DNA from: Aquibium carbonis
Lineage (GTDB): Bacteria; Pseudomonadota; Alphaproteobacteria; Rhizobiales; Rhizobiaceae
Assembly (NCBI RefSeq): GCF_003970795.1
Contig: NZ_RWKW01000020.1
Coordinates: 1-64,000 of the forward strand
Direction of reading: 5' to 3'
DNA: 64,000 nt
The notes under the pieces are model-generated. The model made no database searches and had not been told where the DNA came from. It saw only the letters and a list, made by a program, of their open reading frames with translations. The position numbers and the translations under genes are program-made. Shown one piece after another: positions 29,294-38,454 of the stretch (positions within the stretch are counted from its first letter, which is position 1; each line of letters begins with the position of its first letter).

Positions 29294-29343
29294 TGAAATA
29301 TTTCACAATTCTATACGTCTTTTCCTCAAGTGAAATTTTTCAC
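29294..29343. promoter_or_regulatory. Two spaced palindromes, putative operator
   Basis: TGAAATATTTCA (29294-29305) is a perfect palindrome, and GTGAAATTTTTCAC (29330-29343) is a near copy centred 37 bp away. The shared TGAAA/TTTCA arms suggest two sites for one dimeric regulator of the secreted-protein gene at 28821-29162. The regulator is unknown. Confidence 0.5.
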
Positions 29344-29553
29344 ATTCCGATTTTTTTACTTCTCGCTCGGCCGAAACGCCATCCGTTCGTGGCGCGCGTG
29401 CAAGATGGATTGCCGCGGCGGGCTGCGGGTCCAACCCGAAGCTTCGGCATGCCGCTGGTGGCAAGCGCCGCCCGGAAAGTGCGGTAAAATAATACCGCAA
29501 TTGCAAGCCATTGTATTCATTGACACATCTGGCGAGATGTCGGCTTGCATCGC

Positions 29554-29582
29554 TTGACGACACGACGGCCTTCGCCTATAGA
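29554..29582 (+). promoter_or_regulatory. rplM-rpsI promoter
   Basis: TTGACG (29554-29559), exactly 17 bp, TATAGA (29577-29582). A strong housekeeping match. The leader to rplM is about 120 nt. Confidence 0.75.
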
Positions 29583-29709
29583 CCGCGCGGACGCAGCGGC
29601 CACCAGCCGCAGCTCTCCTGTTGGCCGGCAGATCGGCCGTCCAACGCAAGCAACAAGAAACGCCTTCTCTTCCCTCACCGGATGGAAGGTCCGACAGGAA
29701 AGTACCACC

Positions 29710-30183
29710 ATGAAAACCTTTTCGCAGAAGCCTGCGGAGGTGACGAAGAAGTGGGTGCTGATCGACGCCGAAGGTCTCGTCGTCGGCCGCCTCGCCACCA
29801 TCGTCGCCAACCGCCTGCGCGGCAAGCACAAGCCCACCTTCACGCCGCATGTCGACGATGGCGACAACGTCATCATCATCAACGCCGACAAGGTCGTGCT
29901 GACCGGCAAGAAGTTCACCGACAAGGTGTATTACTGGCACACCGGCCACCCGGGCGGCATCAAGGAGCGCACGGCGCGCGACCTGCTGGAAGGCCGTTTC
30001 CCCGAGCGCGTGCTCGAGAAGGCCGTCGAGCGCATGATCCCGCGCGGCCCGCTCGGCCGTCGCCAGATGAAGAACCTTCGCGTCTATGCGGGCGCAGCCC
30101 ACCCGCACGAGGCTCAGACACCCGAGACGCTCGACGTGGGCTCGATGAGCAAGAAGAACGTAAGGACCCCGGTCAATGGCTGA
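29710..30183 (+). CDS. rplM: 50S ribosomal protein L13
   Basis: 157 aa, slightly longer than E. coli L13 as usual in Alphaproteobacteria. Begins [20 protein letters not shown]; signature [20 protein letters not shown] and [23 protein letters not shown] precedes ATG 29710. Early assembly protein of the large subunit. The 3' end overlaps rpsI by 8 nt. Confidence 0.98.
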   Translation: MKTFSQKPAEVTKKWVLIDAEGLVVGRLATIVANRLRGKHKPTFTPHVDDGDNVIIINADKVVLTGKKFTDKVYYWHTGHPGGIKERTARDLLEGRFPERVLEKAVERMIPRGPLGRRQMKNLRVYAGAAHPHEAQTPETLDVGSMSKKNVRTPVNG

Positions 30184-30658
30184 TCTGAATTCCCTCGCCG
30201 AACTCGGCACCGCGACGGGCGTCACCAACGCCCAGCCGGCCGCACCGGTCCATGTCCAGAAGCTCGATGCCCAGGGCCGCGCCTACGCGACCGGCAAGCG
30301 CAAGGACGCCATCGCCCGCGTCTGGATCCGTCCCGGCACCGGCAAGGTCGTCATCAACGACAAGGAGTACAAGGCGTACTTCGCCCGCCCCGTGCTGCAG
30401 ATGATCCTGCGCCAGCCCATCGTCGCGGCCAACCGCGAAGGCCAGTACGACATCGTCGCGACCGTGGTCGGCGGCGGCCTGTCGGGCCAGGCCGGCGCGG
30501 TGCGTCACGGCATCTCCAAGGCGCTGACCTACTACGAGCCGGCGCTGCGCGGCGTGCTCAAGAAGGGCGGCTTCCTGACCCGCGATTCGCGTACCGTCGA
30601 GCGCAAGAAGTACGGCAAGGCCAAGGCCCGTCGTTCGTTCCAGTTCTCGAAGCGCTGA
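30176..30658 (+). CDS. rpsI: 30S ribosomal protein S9
   Basis: 160 aa including an alphaproteobacterial N-terminal extension of about 30 residues. Core [18 protein letters not shown] and the C-terminal [16 protein letters not shown], whose last Arg reaches the P-site tRNA. Starts 8 nt before the rplM stop, so translation is coupled. Followed by a strong terminator. Confidence 0.98.
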   Translation: MADLNSLAELGTATGVTNAQPAAPVHVQKLDAQGRAYATGKRKDAIARVWIRPGTGKVVINDKEYKAYFARPVLQMILRQPIVAANREGQYDIVATVVGGGLSGQAGAVRHGISKALTYYEPALRGVLKKGGFLTRDSRTVERKKYGKAKARRSFQFSKR

Positions 30659-30685
30659 TCCGCATCCGCGCCTCACCGACCTGGG

Positions 30686-30713
30686 AAAAGCGGGCCTTCG
30701 GGTCCGCTTTTTT
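30686..30713 (+). terminator. rpsI terminator
   Basis: AAAGCGG-CC and GG-CCGCTTT arms around a TTCG tetraloop, ending in a run of six Ts. A textbook intrinsic terminator 28 nt past the rpsI stop. Confidence 0.9.
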
Positions 30714-30771
30714 CGTTTGCGTTGCTGTCATGCAGTCCCATTATTGCGGCGTGATGAGAAGCGATACGGTC

Positions 30772-31479
30772 ATGCGCGCGATGTCGGCGCCCCATTTGTC
30801 AGCGATTGTCGTGGCTGCGGTTCTCATGGCCGCGCTCTGGCCGGCGCAGGCCGTGCCGCTTCGCAGCGACTGCGGCCTGCCGCGGCCGAATGCCATCCAG
30901 CGCGCGGGCGACACGACGATCTTCACGCTCGCCCATGGAGACAAGGGACGCTGCGACGGCGACAGCCGCCCGCGCGGCAGCGCGCCCTATTCGGAACGCG
31001 CGGAACTGCGCAGCGACGTCATCGCGCGTGGCGCGCGCCACCGCGCCGAGTTCGCCCTGCGTTTCGCGCCCGACGGCCGGTCGGCTCGCGGCACGAGCTT
31101 TTTCCAGGTTCACAGCTGGAACCGGGGCTGCACCGGTTGCAAGCCGCCCATCATGCTGAGGATCGGCGGCGACGGGATGGTGTCGGCCTTCCTGCTCGAC
31201 GCCAACGGGCAGACGCATCGCGCGGTCGGCCTGGGCGTGTCGCGAAGCCAGCTGGCGGCCGGATGGCGGCGGTTCACCGTCGATTTCACAACCCATCCCG
31301 GCAGCGGCAACACGCTCGACATTTCCATGGATGGACGCCGTCTGCTCACATCGGCCCGCTACCATTTCCCGGCGCGCGGAACCCCGTACTACAAGCTTGG
31401 CCTCTATCGCCCCGGCAATCCGGAGGGGACCCCTCGCGACCAGGTATCCTTCCGCAGCTTCGTCGCGACCCGCAACTGA
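30772..31479 (+). CDS. Secreted polysaccharide-lyase-like jelly-roll protein
   Basis: About 235 aa. Signal peptide ends near LWPAQA. The mature protein carries SERAELRSD, FFQVHSWN, KPPIMLRIGG and the C-terminal YYKLGLYRPG strand, the pattern of concanavalin-like beta-jelly-roll lyases (heparin lyase I/PL7/PL20 groups), where these strands line the groove. Three further Cys pairs could form disulfides (DCGL, CDGD, CTGC). The start is uncertain among ATG 30730, 30754, 30772 and 30781. It would depolymerise an anionic polysaccharide outside the inner membrane; substrate unknown. Confidence 0.65.
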   Translation: MRAMSAPHLSAIVVAAVLMAALWPAQAVPLRSDCGLPRPNAIQRAGDTTIFTLAHGDKGRCDGDSRPRGSAPYSERAELRSDVIARGARHRAEFALRFAPDGRSARGTSFFQVHSWNRGCTGCKPPIMLRIGGDGMVSAFLLDANGQTHRAVGLGVSRSQLAAGWRRFTVDFTTHPGSGNTLDISMDGRRLLTSARYHFPARGTPYYKLGLYRPGNPEGTPRDQVSFRSFVATRN

Positions 31480-31508
31480 CCGCCCCGGCGGAACTGGAGA
31501 CGCACCCA

Positions 31509-32462
31509 ATGCCCGCATCCACCATCGACCACGCCTTCACCGCGAAGGGCCTCACCGGCAGCGCGGGCGACCCCACCTATGCGGGCGCGCTCTCCTTCAT
31601 GCGCCGGCGCTACACCAAGACCATCAAGGGAGCCGACGCCATCGTCTGGGGCATTCCCTTCGACGCGGCGGTGACCAACCGCCCCGGCGCGCGCTTCGGC
31701 CCGCAGGCGATCCGACGCGCCGCGGCGATCTTCGACAACGACCCGCAATATCCCTTCCACCGCGACATCACCGGCGAGCTTGCCGTCGTCGACTATGGCG
31801 ACTGCCTGCTCGACACCGGCGACCACCGCAAGACGCCGGGGCGCATCGAGCGCGAGGCGGCCAAGCTGATCAAGGGCGGCGCCTTCCTCGTCTCGCTCGG
31901 CGGCGACCATTTCGTCACCTGGCCGCTGCTCAAGGCCCATGCGGCGAAACATGGTCCGCTGGCGCTCGTCCAGTTCGACGCCCACCAGGACACGTGGTTC
32001 GACGACGGCAAGAGCATCAACCACGGCAATTTCGTCGGCCGCGCGGTGCGCGAGGGCGTCATCGATGCGGCGAAGTCGATCCAGGTCGGCATCCGCACCC
32101 ACGCGCCGGAGGATTGCGGCATCCAGATGCTCTACGGCTACGATGTGGAAGAGATGAAGGCGTCCGAGATCGCCACCGCGATCATCGAGCGGACGGCGGG
32201 CGCGCCGACCTACATCACCTTCGACATCGACTGCCTCGACCCCGCCTTCGCGCCGGGCACCGGCACGCCGGTGGCGGGCGGCCCGTCCTCGGCCAAGGTG
32301 TTTTCGGTGCTGCGCCAGCTCGGCCAACTCGACATCGTGGGGGCCGACATCGTAGAAGTGTCGCCGCCCTACGACCATGCCGACATCACGGCGATCGCGG
32401 GCGCGACGGTGGCCCAGATGTATCTCGGCCTGCTGGCGGAAAGGAAGGCGCGCCTCGCATGA
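31509..32462 (+). CDS. speB: Agmatinase (ureohydrolase family)
   Basis: 317 aa. Two-manganese site: His in SLGGDHF, D-x-H-x-D in QFDAHQDTW, and DIDCLDPAFAPGTGTP. The latter wording fits agmatinase rather than arginase. It hydrolyses agmatine to putrescine and urea. Length normal. Lies 29 nt after the lyase-like gene and 143 bp before argC; a related guanidinobutyrase activity cannot be excluded. Confidence 0.88.
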   Translation: MPASTIDHAFTAKGLTGSAGDPTYAGALSFMRRRYTKTIKGADAIVWGIPFDAAVTNRPGARFGPQAIRRAAAIFDNDPQYPFHRDITGELAVVDYGDCLLDTGDHRKTPGRIEREAAKLIKGGAFLVSLGGDHFVTWPLLKAHAAKHGPLALVQFDAHQDTWFDDGKSINHGNFVGRAVREGVIDAAKSIQVGIRTHAPEDCGIQMLYGYDVEEMKASEIATAIIERTAGAPTYITFDIDCLDPAFAPGTGTPVAGGPSSAKVFSVLRQLGQLDIVGADIVEVSPPYDHADITAIAGATVAQMYLGLLAERKARLA

Positions 32463-32531
32463 GCCGACGACGACACCCCAGGGCGGCACGCCCGGAAACA
32501 CCCGCGTCCTGAGGCAGGGCCTCGCGACCTC

Positions 32532-32568
32532 GATCGACGCCGTCCGGACGATCGTCCGCGCGTCGATC
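32532..32568 (+). other. Hairpin in the argC leader
   Basis: GATCGACGC (32532-32540) and GCGTCGATC (32560-32568) make a 9-bp stem; the enclosed sequence contains the palindromes CGTCCGGACG and GGACGATCGTCC, which can fold alternatively. T-rich sequence comes about 7 nt later. It could end the agmatinase transcript or control argC. Confidence 0.4.
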
Positions 32569-32605
32569 CAACCCTTTGATTTCTCTACCATCCAGGCGAG
32601 ACAGC

Positions 32606-33544
32606 ATGAAACCGAAAATCTTCATCGACGGCGAGCACGGCACGACCGGCCTTCAGATCCGCACAAGACTCGGCAGCCGCGACGATCTCGACATCCTGTC
32701 CATTCCCGAGGCGGAGCGGCGCAACAAGTCGCTGCGCGAAGACATGCTGAAGGCCGCCGACATCGCCATCCTGTGCCTGCCGGACGATGCCTCGAAGGAG
32801 GCGGTGACCCTGCTCGAAGGAACGAACTCCACCCGCATCATCGACACCTCGACGGCGCACCGTGTCCATGCCGACTGGGCCTACGGCTTCGCCGAGCTGA
32901 CCGCCGGCCAGCGCGACAAGATCGCCGGGGCGCGGCTCGTGGCCAATCCGGGATGCTATCCAACGGGTGCCATCGGCCTCATCCGGCCGCTGGTCGAAGC
33001 CGGCCTCCTGCCCGCCGACTATCCCGTCAGCGTCAACGCCGTCTCGGGCTACACCGGCGGCGGCAAGCAGATGATCGCGCAGATGGAAGACGCGGCCAAT
33101 CCCGAGCACATCGCGGCGCCGCACTTTCTCTACGGGCTGACGCTCGCCCACAAGCACGTGCCGGAGATGCAGGCGCACGGGCTGCTGGCGCGCCGGCCGA
33201 TCTTCTCGCCCAGCGTCGGACGCTTCGCCCAGGGCATGATCGTGCAGGTGCCGCTGCATCTGTCCGACCTGAACGGCGCCCCGTTGCTTCGCGACCTGCA
33301 TGACGCGCTGGTCGCCCATTATGCCGGGCAATCTGTCGTCGAGGTCGTGCCGCTGGCCGACAGCGCCGCGGTCGCGCGCGTCGACCCGACCGCGCTCAAC
33401 GACACCGACCGCATGCGGCTCTACGTCTTCGGCACCGAAGGCAAGGGCCAGGCAAACCTCGTCGCCGTGCTCGACAATCTCGGCAAGGGGGCTTCGGGCG
33501 CGGCGGTCCAGAACATGGACCTGATGCTCGGCCGCGCCGCGTAA
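32606..33544 (+). CDS. argC: N-acetyl-gamma-glutamyl-phosphate reductase (type 2)
   Basis: 312 aa, the short ArgC form of Alphaproteobacteria. Opens [15 protein letters not shown]; catalytic Cys117 in [14 protein letters not shown]; the HKHVPEM His pair follows. AGGCGAG precedes ATG 32606. NADPH-dependent third step of arginine synthesis. Standing next to agmatinase, but apparently transcribed on its own. Confidence 0.95.
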   Translation: MKPKIFIDGEHGTTGLQIRTRLGSRDDLDILSIPEAERRNKSLREDMLKAADIAILCLPDDASKEAVTLLEGTNSTRIIDTSTAHRVHADWAYGFAELTAGQRDKIAGARLVANPGCYPTGAIGLIRPLVEAGLLPADYPVSVNAVSGYTGGGKQMIAQMEDAANPEHIAAPHFLYGLTLAHKHVPEMQAHGLLARRPIFSPSVGRFAQGMIVQVPLHLSDLNGAPLLRDLHDALVAHYAGQSVVEVVPLADSAAVARVDPTALNDTDRMRLYVFGTEGKGQANLVAVLDNLGKGASGAAVQNMDLMLGRAA

Positions 33545-33560
33545 GCACGGGGCCGGCAGT

Positions 33561-33579
33561 GCGGCGCGCCCTGCGCCGC
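33561..33579. terminator. GC-rich hairpin between convergent argC and ctaA
   Basis: GCGGCGC (33561-33567) and GCGCCGC (33573-33579) around a 5-nt loop. No T-tract, so terminator activity is only a guess. Confidence 0.35.
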
Positions 33580-33593
33580 GCTCGGTCGGCAGC

Positions 33594-34685
33594 TCAGCTG
33601 CGGAGGACGACGCCCGTCTCGGCCGGATAGCTGCCGCGCGTGGCCCGCCAGTGCGCCGCCGCAAATCCCAAGACCACCAGCGCGAAGGCCTGGTGAAGCA
33701 GCGCCCAGCCGATCTGGACTTCCAGCAGCAGCGTCGTGATGCCGATGGCGGCCTGCACCAGCACCAGATGGAACAGCACCAGCGCACGCCGCGCATGGGT
33801 GGAGCCGGGCTCATCCCTGCGCGCCTGGATCATGTGCCACAGGGCGGCGGCAAACAGCACGTAGCCGCCGATCCGATGCACGAACTGGACGGTCTTGGCG
33901 TTCTCGAAGAAGTTGACCCACCAGGGGCGCTGGATGAAGAGGTCGCCCGGCACGATCGCGCCGTCCATCAGCGGCCAGGTGTTGTAGGCAAGACCGGCAT
34001 TGAGACCGGCGACGAGGCCTCCGAGATAGATCTGCACGAGCACCAGGAGCATGAGCACCAGCGCGAAGCTGCGCGTCCCGTCCTTCGACGGCGCCGCCGT
34101 GTGCGGCGCCAGTCCCCGGGCCACCACCATCGTGGCCGCGAAGATGACGCAGGCCAGCGTGAGATGCGTGGCGAGGCGGTACTGGCTGACGTCGGTGCGG
34201 TCGACGAGACCTGACGCCACCATCCACCAGCCGACCGCGCCCTGCAGGCCACCCAGCGCCAGCAGGCCGACAAGCTTGGGCTTCAAGTGCCCTTCGAGGC
34301 GGCCGGTCAGCCAGAAGAAGGCGAGCGGCAGGGCAAAGACGACGCCGACGCCCCGGGCCAGCAGCCGGTGGCTCCATTCCCACCAGTAGATGGTCTTGAA
34401 GTCGTCCATGCTCATGCCCTTGTTGATGAGCTGGTATTCCGGAATCTGGCGGTACTTCTCGAGTTCGACCTCCCAGGCCTCCTCGGTGAGCGGCGGGAGG
34501 ACGCCCATGACCGGCTTCCATTCGGTGATCGACAGGCCGGACTCGGTCAGGCGGGTCGCGCCGCCCACCACCACGAGGGCAAACAGGACCAGCAGCACGA
34601 CATAGAGCCAGCGCCGGACGAGAACGCGGTTGCGCTCCTGCTGGTCGATGGCGTCCTGCAGCGTCGATTCGGCGATGGCGGTCAT
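33594..34685 (-). CDS. ctaA: Heme A synthase (COX15/CtaA type 2)
   Basis: 363 aa, about eight transmembrane segments. Starts [17 protein letters not shown] with the first TM at 26-45 ([18 protein letters not shown]). The [14 protein letters not shown] loop and His in [14 protein letters not shown] and [12 protein letters not shown] are the heme ligands of COX15 family proteins. It oxidises heme O to heme A for cytochrome oxidase. Divergent from a DUF2842 gene, a constant neighbour in rhizobia. Confidence 0.95.
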   Translation of the reverse strand: MTAIAESTLQDAIDQQERNRVLVRRWLYVVLLVLFALVVVGGATRLTESGLSITEWKPVMGVLPPLTEEAWEVELEKYRQIPEYQLINKGMSMDDFKTIYWWEWSHRLLARGVGVVFALPLAFFWLTGRLEGHLKPKLVGLLALGGLQGAVGWWMVASGLVDRTDVSQYRLATHLTLACVIFAATMVVARGLAPHTAAPSKDGTRSFALVLMLLVLVQIYLGGLVAGLNAGLAYNTWPLMDGAIVPGDLFIQRPWWVNFFENAKTVQFVHRIGGYVLFAAALWHMIQARRDEPGSTHARRALVLFHLVLVQAAIGITTLLLEVQIGWALLHQAFALVVLGFAAAHWRATRGSYPAETGVVLRS

Positions 34686-34844
34686 GGGTTCGTCCAACGG
34701 TTCATGCGGCGATGTCTCGTGGCCGATCGACGGGGCGCTGGCAAGGCTTCTCCGCGCGGCACGCGGTCGCGCCACCGCCGCGGCGCGCATAGGGCATTGC
34801 CTTTCGCGCCTGCCTGCGTACATGCAGCACCGAAAGGAAGCGCC

Positions 34845-35057
34845 ATGCCCCTGCGTCTGAAGAAACTGATCGGCACCATTCTCCTCGTCACGCTGGTGGT
34901 GTTCTACGCCATCGTCGCGACGATCGTGGCGGTGGCGCAGCTGGCGGAGTCCTCCTGGGTCGTCCACCTCGCCTACTTCTTCTTCACCGGGCTGCTGTGG
35001 GTGCTGCCGGCGATGGCCATCATCAAATGGATGGCGGGGCCGAAGGCCCAGCCCTGA
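34845..35057 (+). CDS. DUF2842 small membrane protein
   Basis: 70 aa with two transmembrane helices ([20 protein letters not shown] and [20 protein letters not shown]). GAAAGGAAG precedes the ATG. The short length and linkage to ctaA match the DUF2842 family; a role in cytochrome oxidase biogenesis is only a guess. Confidence 0.85.
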   Translation: MPLRLKKLIGTILLVTLVVFYAIVATIVAVAQLAESSWVVHLAYFFFTGLLWVLPAMAIIKWMAGPKAQP

Positions 35058-35075
35058 GAGCCGGGAACCCCTGCC

Positions 35076-36134
35076 TCAGACGGTGACGACCCGCTGGCCG
35101 CGATTGGCGATCGGCGTGGTGATGCCCGACAGCATCGTGCCGACATGGGCGACCTGCTGGTAGCGGCCGTTGACGGAGATCCGCGGCAAGGCCTGAAGAT
35201 GCGACGCATGCTCGGTCTGGAGCAGGCCATGCCGCGTCGTCACCGCCGATGCGTAGCCGGCCTCGCGCGCCAGGTCGACCTCGCGCTTTCCCACGGCCGC
35301 TTCGTAGCCATAGGGGTAAGCCATGTGGCTCGGGGTTTCGCCCAGCTCGACGCGCAGGAGACGGCGTGCATCCGCCAGTTCGCGCAAGGCCTTTTCGGCG
35401 CTCAGGCGGCGCAGGTTGTAGTGATGCACCGTGTGGGCGCCGATGGTGACCAGCGGATGTGCGGCGAAGCGGCGCAACTCGTTCCAGTCCATCAGGGAGG
35501 CGTGGCCGGCTTGCAGCGGGTCGATGCCGCAGGAGCGCGCCAGACCCTCGATCACGCGCACCTGGTCCTCCTCGGCGACCCGGTCGGTCAGGTAGTTGTG
35601 GATTTCGGTGTTGGCCCGGAACTTCGCAGTCGGCGTGTCGCAGTCGAAGACCGCCGGTCCTTCCGGCAGGGAAAGATAGACGACGTCACGCGTCGCGATG
35701 ATCTCTTCCAGCAGATCCCACCAGAGCAGCACCTTGCCCTCGGTCAACGCCGGGGCAACGTGGACGGTGATGGGCGCCTCATGACGCTCCAGCACCGGCA
35801 GCGCGTCGGTCAGATTGTCGCGATAGCCATCGTCGGCGGTGATGGTGACGAACCGCTGGCCCGAGGAACGGCTCTTCAACCGGTCGACCGCCTCGTCCAT
35901 GGAGACGAACACGTAGCCCATGCGGCGGACCTCGGTCAGCACGGCATCGAGAAAACCGGGCGTGACCGTGAGATGACGGTTGACGCCGATGCCGCGCGGA
36001 CGGTCGTCGTTGATGCGGTGGACCATCAGGATGGCGCCGATGCCGCCGAGAAGCCGGCCGGCAATGGGGGCAAGAAGGCTCAGGCGGGCCGCGTGCAGCA
36101 CCAGCTTCCTGAGCAACTCCCCCCTGTCGATCAT
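35076..36134 (-). CDS. Polysaccharide deacetylase
   Basis: 352 aa. NodB-like core: ITADDGYRDN (catalytic and metal Asp) near residue 97 and the metal His pair in IGAHTVHHYNL around 230. HMAYPYGYE is motif 3. A hydrophobic segment at 20-35 (LLAPIAGRLLGGIGAIL) may anchor it. It would remove N- or O-acetyl groups from exopolysaccharide or chitooligosaccharide. Divergent from a CelD-like acetyltransferase gene, so a part of the polysaccharide locus. Confidence 0.88.
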   Translation of the reverse strand: MIDRGELLRKLVLHAARLSLLAPIAGRLLGGIGAILMVHRINDDRPRGIGVNRHLTVTPGFLDAVLTEVRRMGYVFVSMDEAVDRLKSRSSGQRFVTITADDGYRDNLTDALPVLERHEAPITVHVAPALTEGKVLLWWDLLEEIIATRDVVYLSLPEGPAVFDCDTPTAKFRANTEIHNYLTDRVAEEDQVRVIEGLARSCGIDPLQAGHASLMDWNELRRFAAHPLVTIGAHTVHHYNLRRLSAEKALRELADARRLLRVELGETPSHMAYPYGYEAAVGKREVDLAREAGYASAVTTRHGLLQTEHASHLQALPRISVNGRYQQVAHVGTMLSGITTPIANRGQRVVTV

Positions 36135-36217
36135 TCTTTCACCATTTCCCGCTAGGCTGCAGCTTCGGCAGACGCGATGCCGTGCTCAAGGTAGCAGTAG
36201 CCTCGAAGGTTAAAGGT

Positions 36218-37453
36218 ATGGTTGATGCGGTCGTCCGCAACCCTCCGGAAGGCCGGGCGACGGATGCTGCCGCGCAGCCGGCCGGCCGCACCGCGTCGGG
36301 ACCGGACCGGCTGGCCGCCTGCATCGGGGGGCGCGAGGCGCTCGTCGCCTACCGGGCGCATTGCAGCGACGCGCTTTTCGCGCCGCCGCAAAGCCCCGAC
36401 TGGATCGAGGCCTGGGCGCGAAACTGCAATCCCGACATCGTCTGCCTGACTCTGGCGCCGCACGGCGGGCCGCGGCTTGCGGTCTGCCTCGAGGTGGTTC
36501 GGGACCGGTTGGTCCGTACCGCCCGTCTCGTCGGCGGATCGCATGCCAATGGCAGCTTTCCGGCCCTCTCCGGCGGACCGTTTCCAGTCCTCGCCCGCAC
36601 CGACCTCGAAGGCCTGGCCGCGTCCGTTCGCGCGGCCCGCCCCGATGTCGATCTCCTGTCGATGGAGCGCCTTGCGCCGCAGCTCGAAGGCGTCGAGAAC
36701 CCCCTGCATCCGCTTCGGTCGTGGGACAGTCCCAATCCCGCCCTGGCGATCGACCTCACGCCCGGCTTCGAGGGCGTGCTGGCGCGCGCCAGCGGCAAGC
36801 GCAAGCGCAAGAAGCACCGCTCGCAGGTCCGCAAGTTCGAGGCGGCCGGCGGTTTCCGGCGGATCACGGCCACCACTCGCGAGGACGTGGATCGGCTGCT
36901 CGACGCGTTCTTCCGCCTGAAATCGGCGCGGCTGAAAGCCATGGGCGTGGCCGACGCATTCGGCGACGAGAAGGTGCGCGCCTTCTTCCGTGATCTCTTC
37001 GGCACCGCGACAGAGACGACCCCTCGACCCGACTTCCTGCTCCAGGCGCTTGAGGTCGGCGGGATCGTGCGCGCGGTCACCGGCAGCAGCCGCACTCCGG
37101 CCTCGATCGTCTGCGACTTCGCCGCCATCGCCGAGGACGACCTCGCCGCCGCCAGCCCCGGCGACTTCCTGTTCTTCGAAAACATCCGCGAGGCCTGCGA
37201 CGAGGGGCTTGCGGTGTTCGACTTCAGCGTCGGCGACGAGGGCTACAAGCGCCAGTGGTGCGATCTCGAAACCTGGCAGTTCGACGTGGCCGTTCCGCTG
37301 ACGGCGAAGGGCCATGTCGCCGTCGGTCTCCGGCGCGGCCTCGTCGCCGTCAAGCGCTCCGTCAAGTCGAACCCGCGCCTCTGGAATGCGGTCAAGGCCC
37401 TTCGCCGACGCGATGGCGGCAAGACGGCGAAAGCGCAGGACGCGGAAGACTGA
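36218..37453 (+). CDS. CelD/BcsL-like GNAT acetyltransferase
   Basis: 411 aa. The second half fits Acetyltransf_6 (SGKRKRKKHRSQVRKFEAAGG, then residues near FRLKSARLKAMGV, and FFENIREACDEGLAVFDFSVGDEGYKRQW split). GAAGG is eight nt before ATG 36218, preferred over GTG 36182. It likely acetylates a sugar in exopolysaccharide synthesis. The basic C-terminus (KALRRRDGG) is noteworthy. Confidence 0.8.
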   Translation: MVDAVVRNPPEGRATDAAAQPAGRTASGPDRLAACIGGREALVAYRAHCSDALFAPPQSPDWIEAWARNCNPDIVCLTLAPHGGPRLAVCLEVVRDRLVRTARLVGGSHANGSFPALSGGPFPVLARTDLEGLAASVRAARPDVDLLSMERLAPQLEGVENPLHPLRSWDSPNPALAIDLTPGFEGVLARASGKRKRKKHRSQVRKFEAAGGFRRITATTREDVDRLLDAFFRLKSARLKAMGVADAFGDEKVRAFFRDLFGTATETTPRPDFLLQALEVGGIVRAVTGSSRTPASIVCDFAAIAEDDLAAASPGDFLFFENIREACDEGLAVFDFSVGDEGYKRQWCDLETWQFDVAVPLTAKGHVAVGLRRGLVAVKRSVKSNPRLWNAVKALRRRDGGKTAKAQDAED

Positions 37454-37539
37454 GCGGGGACCGCGAAGCCGGGCTTTTTGTGTTTACAATCATGCCCCGT
37501 TTGGGGAATGTGCCGCCAACTTCAGGAGGCACGCAACGC

Positions 37540-38418
37540 ATGAAACTCGACGAACTGCTGGCGATCGACATCCACACGCATGCCGAGGAGCCGTGCTGCG
37601 GTCCGCGCGACGACGGCTATGACGAGTTCCAGGCCGGAATGGCCGCCTATTTTCGCAATCCGGCCGGCGCCCAGGGGATGCTTCCCAGCGTGCAGGAAAC
37701 GGCCGACTATTATCGTGAGCGCAAGATCGGCTGCGTGATCTTCCCCGTGGACGCCGAGCGCGAGACGGGCTTTCGCCGCTACAAGAACGAGGAGGTGGCC
37801 GAAATCGCCGCCGCCAACAGCGACATCATGATCCCCTTCGCCTCGATCGATCCGCACAAGGGCAAGCTCGGCGCGCGCGAGGCGAAGCGGCTGGTGCGCG
37901 ACTTCGGCATCAAGGGCTTCAAGTTCCATCCGACCATGCAGGGCTTCTATCCCAACGACCGCAGCGCCTACCCGCTCTACGAGGCGATTGCCGAGGAAGG
38001 CGCGATCACGCTGTTCCACACCGGCCAGACCGGCGTCGGCTCGGGCATGCGCGGCGGCATGGGCATGCGGCTGAAATACTCCAACCCGATGTATCTCGAC
38101 GACGTGGCGGTGGATTTCCCCGACATGCCGATCATCCTGGCGCATCCCTCCTTCCCCTGGCAGGAAGAAGCGCTGTCGGTGGCGACGCACAAGCCCAACG
38201 TCTACATCGACCTGTCGGGCTGGTCGCCGAAATATTTCCCGCCGATTCTCGTGCGCTACGTCAACTCGATCCTGAAGCACAAGATGCTGTTCGGCTCCGA
38301 CTGGCCGGCGATCACGCCGGACCGCTGGCTGTCGGATTTCGACACGATCGGCATCAAGGACGAGGTGAAGCCGCTGGTCCTGAAGCAGAACGCGGCCAAG
38401 CTGCTCAAGCTGATCTGA
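37540..38418 (+). CDS. Amidohydrolase-2 family protein
   Basis: 292 aa. IDIHTHAEEPC (HxH) near the N-terminus, GFKFHPTMQGFYP with a metal His, LFHTGQTG, LAHPSFPW, and the final Asp in LFGSDWPAITPD are the TIM-barrel decarboxylase/hydrolase set (gamma-resorcylate decarboxylase or 4-oxalomesaconate hydratase relatives). AGGAGGC precedes the start. Cytosolic; substrate unknown, likely an aromatic or ring-cleavage acid. Confidence 0.88.
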   Translation: MKLDELLAIDIHTHAEEPCCGPRDDGYDEFQAGMAAYFRNPAGAQGMLPSVQETADYYRERKIGCVIFPVDAERETGFRRYKNEEVAEIAAANSDIMIPFASIDPHKGKLGAREAKRLVRDFGIKGFKFHPTMQGFYPNDRSAYPLYEAIAEEGAITLFHTGQTGVGSGMRGGMGMRLKYSNPMYLDDVAVDFPDMPIILAHPSFPWQEEALSVATHKPNVYIDLSGWSPKYFPPILVRYVNSILKHKMLFGSDWPAITPDRWLSDFDTIGIKDEVKPLVLKQNAAKLLKLI

Positions 38419-38422
38419 GGGC

Positions 38423-38438
38423 GCGGGCGAAAGCCCGC
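38423..38438. terminator. GNRA-loop hairpin between convergent genes
   Basis: GCGGGC and GCCCGC arms with a GAAA loop, located 4 nt past the amidohydrolase stop. No clear T-run. A weak bidirectional terminator is possible. Confidence 0.4.
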
Positions 38439-38454
38439 ACCGCTCCTTGCGACT

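Larger units (their letters stand above)
29163..29709. other. Intergenic region with AT-rich island and rplM promoter
   Basis: 547 bp without a convincing gene. The stretch 29220-29390 is markedly AT-rich compared with everything around it and holds two palindromes and a TATAAT. A further palindrome TGCGGTA/TACCGCA (29480-29499) lies between that island and the rplM promoter. Downstream of 29583 is the rplM leader. Confidence 0.5.

Noticed and set aside
36182-36217. GTG start 12 codons upstream for the CelD-like protein
   Set aside because: GAAGG is well spaced for ATG 36218 and no conserved residues lie in the extension.
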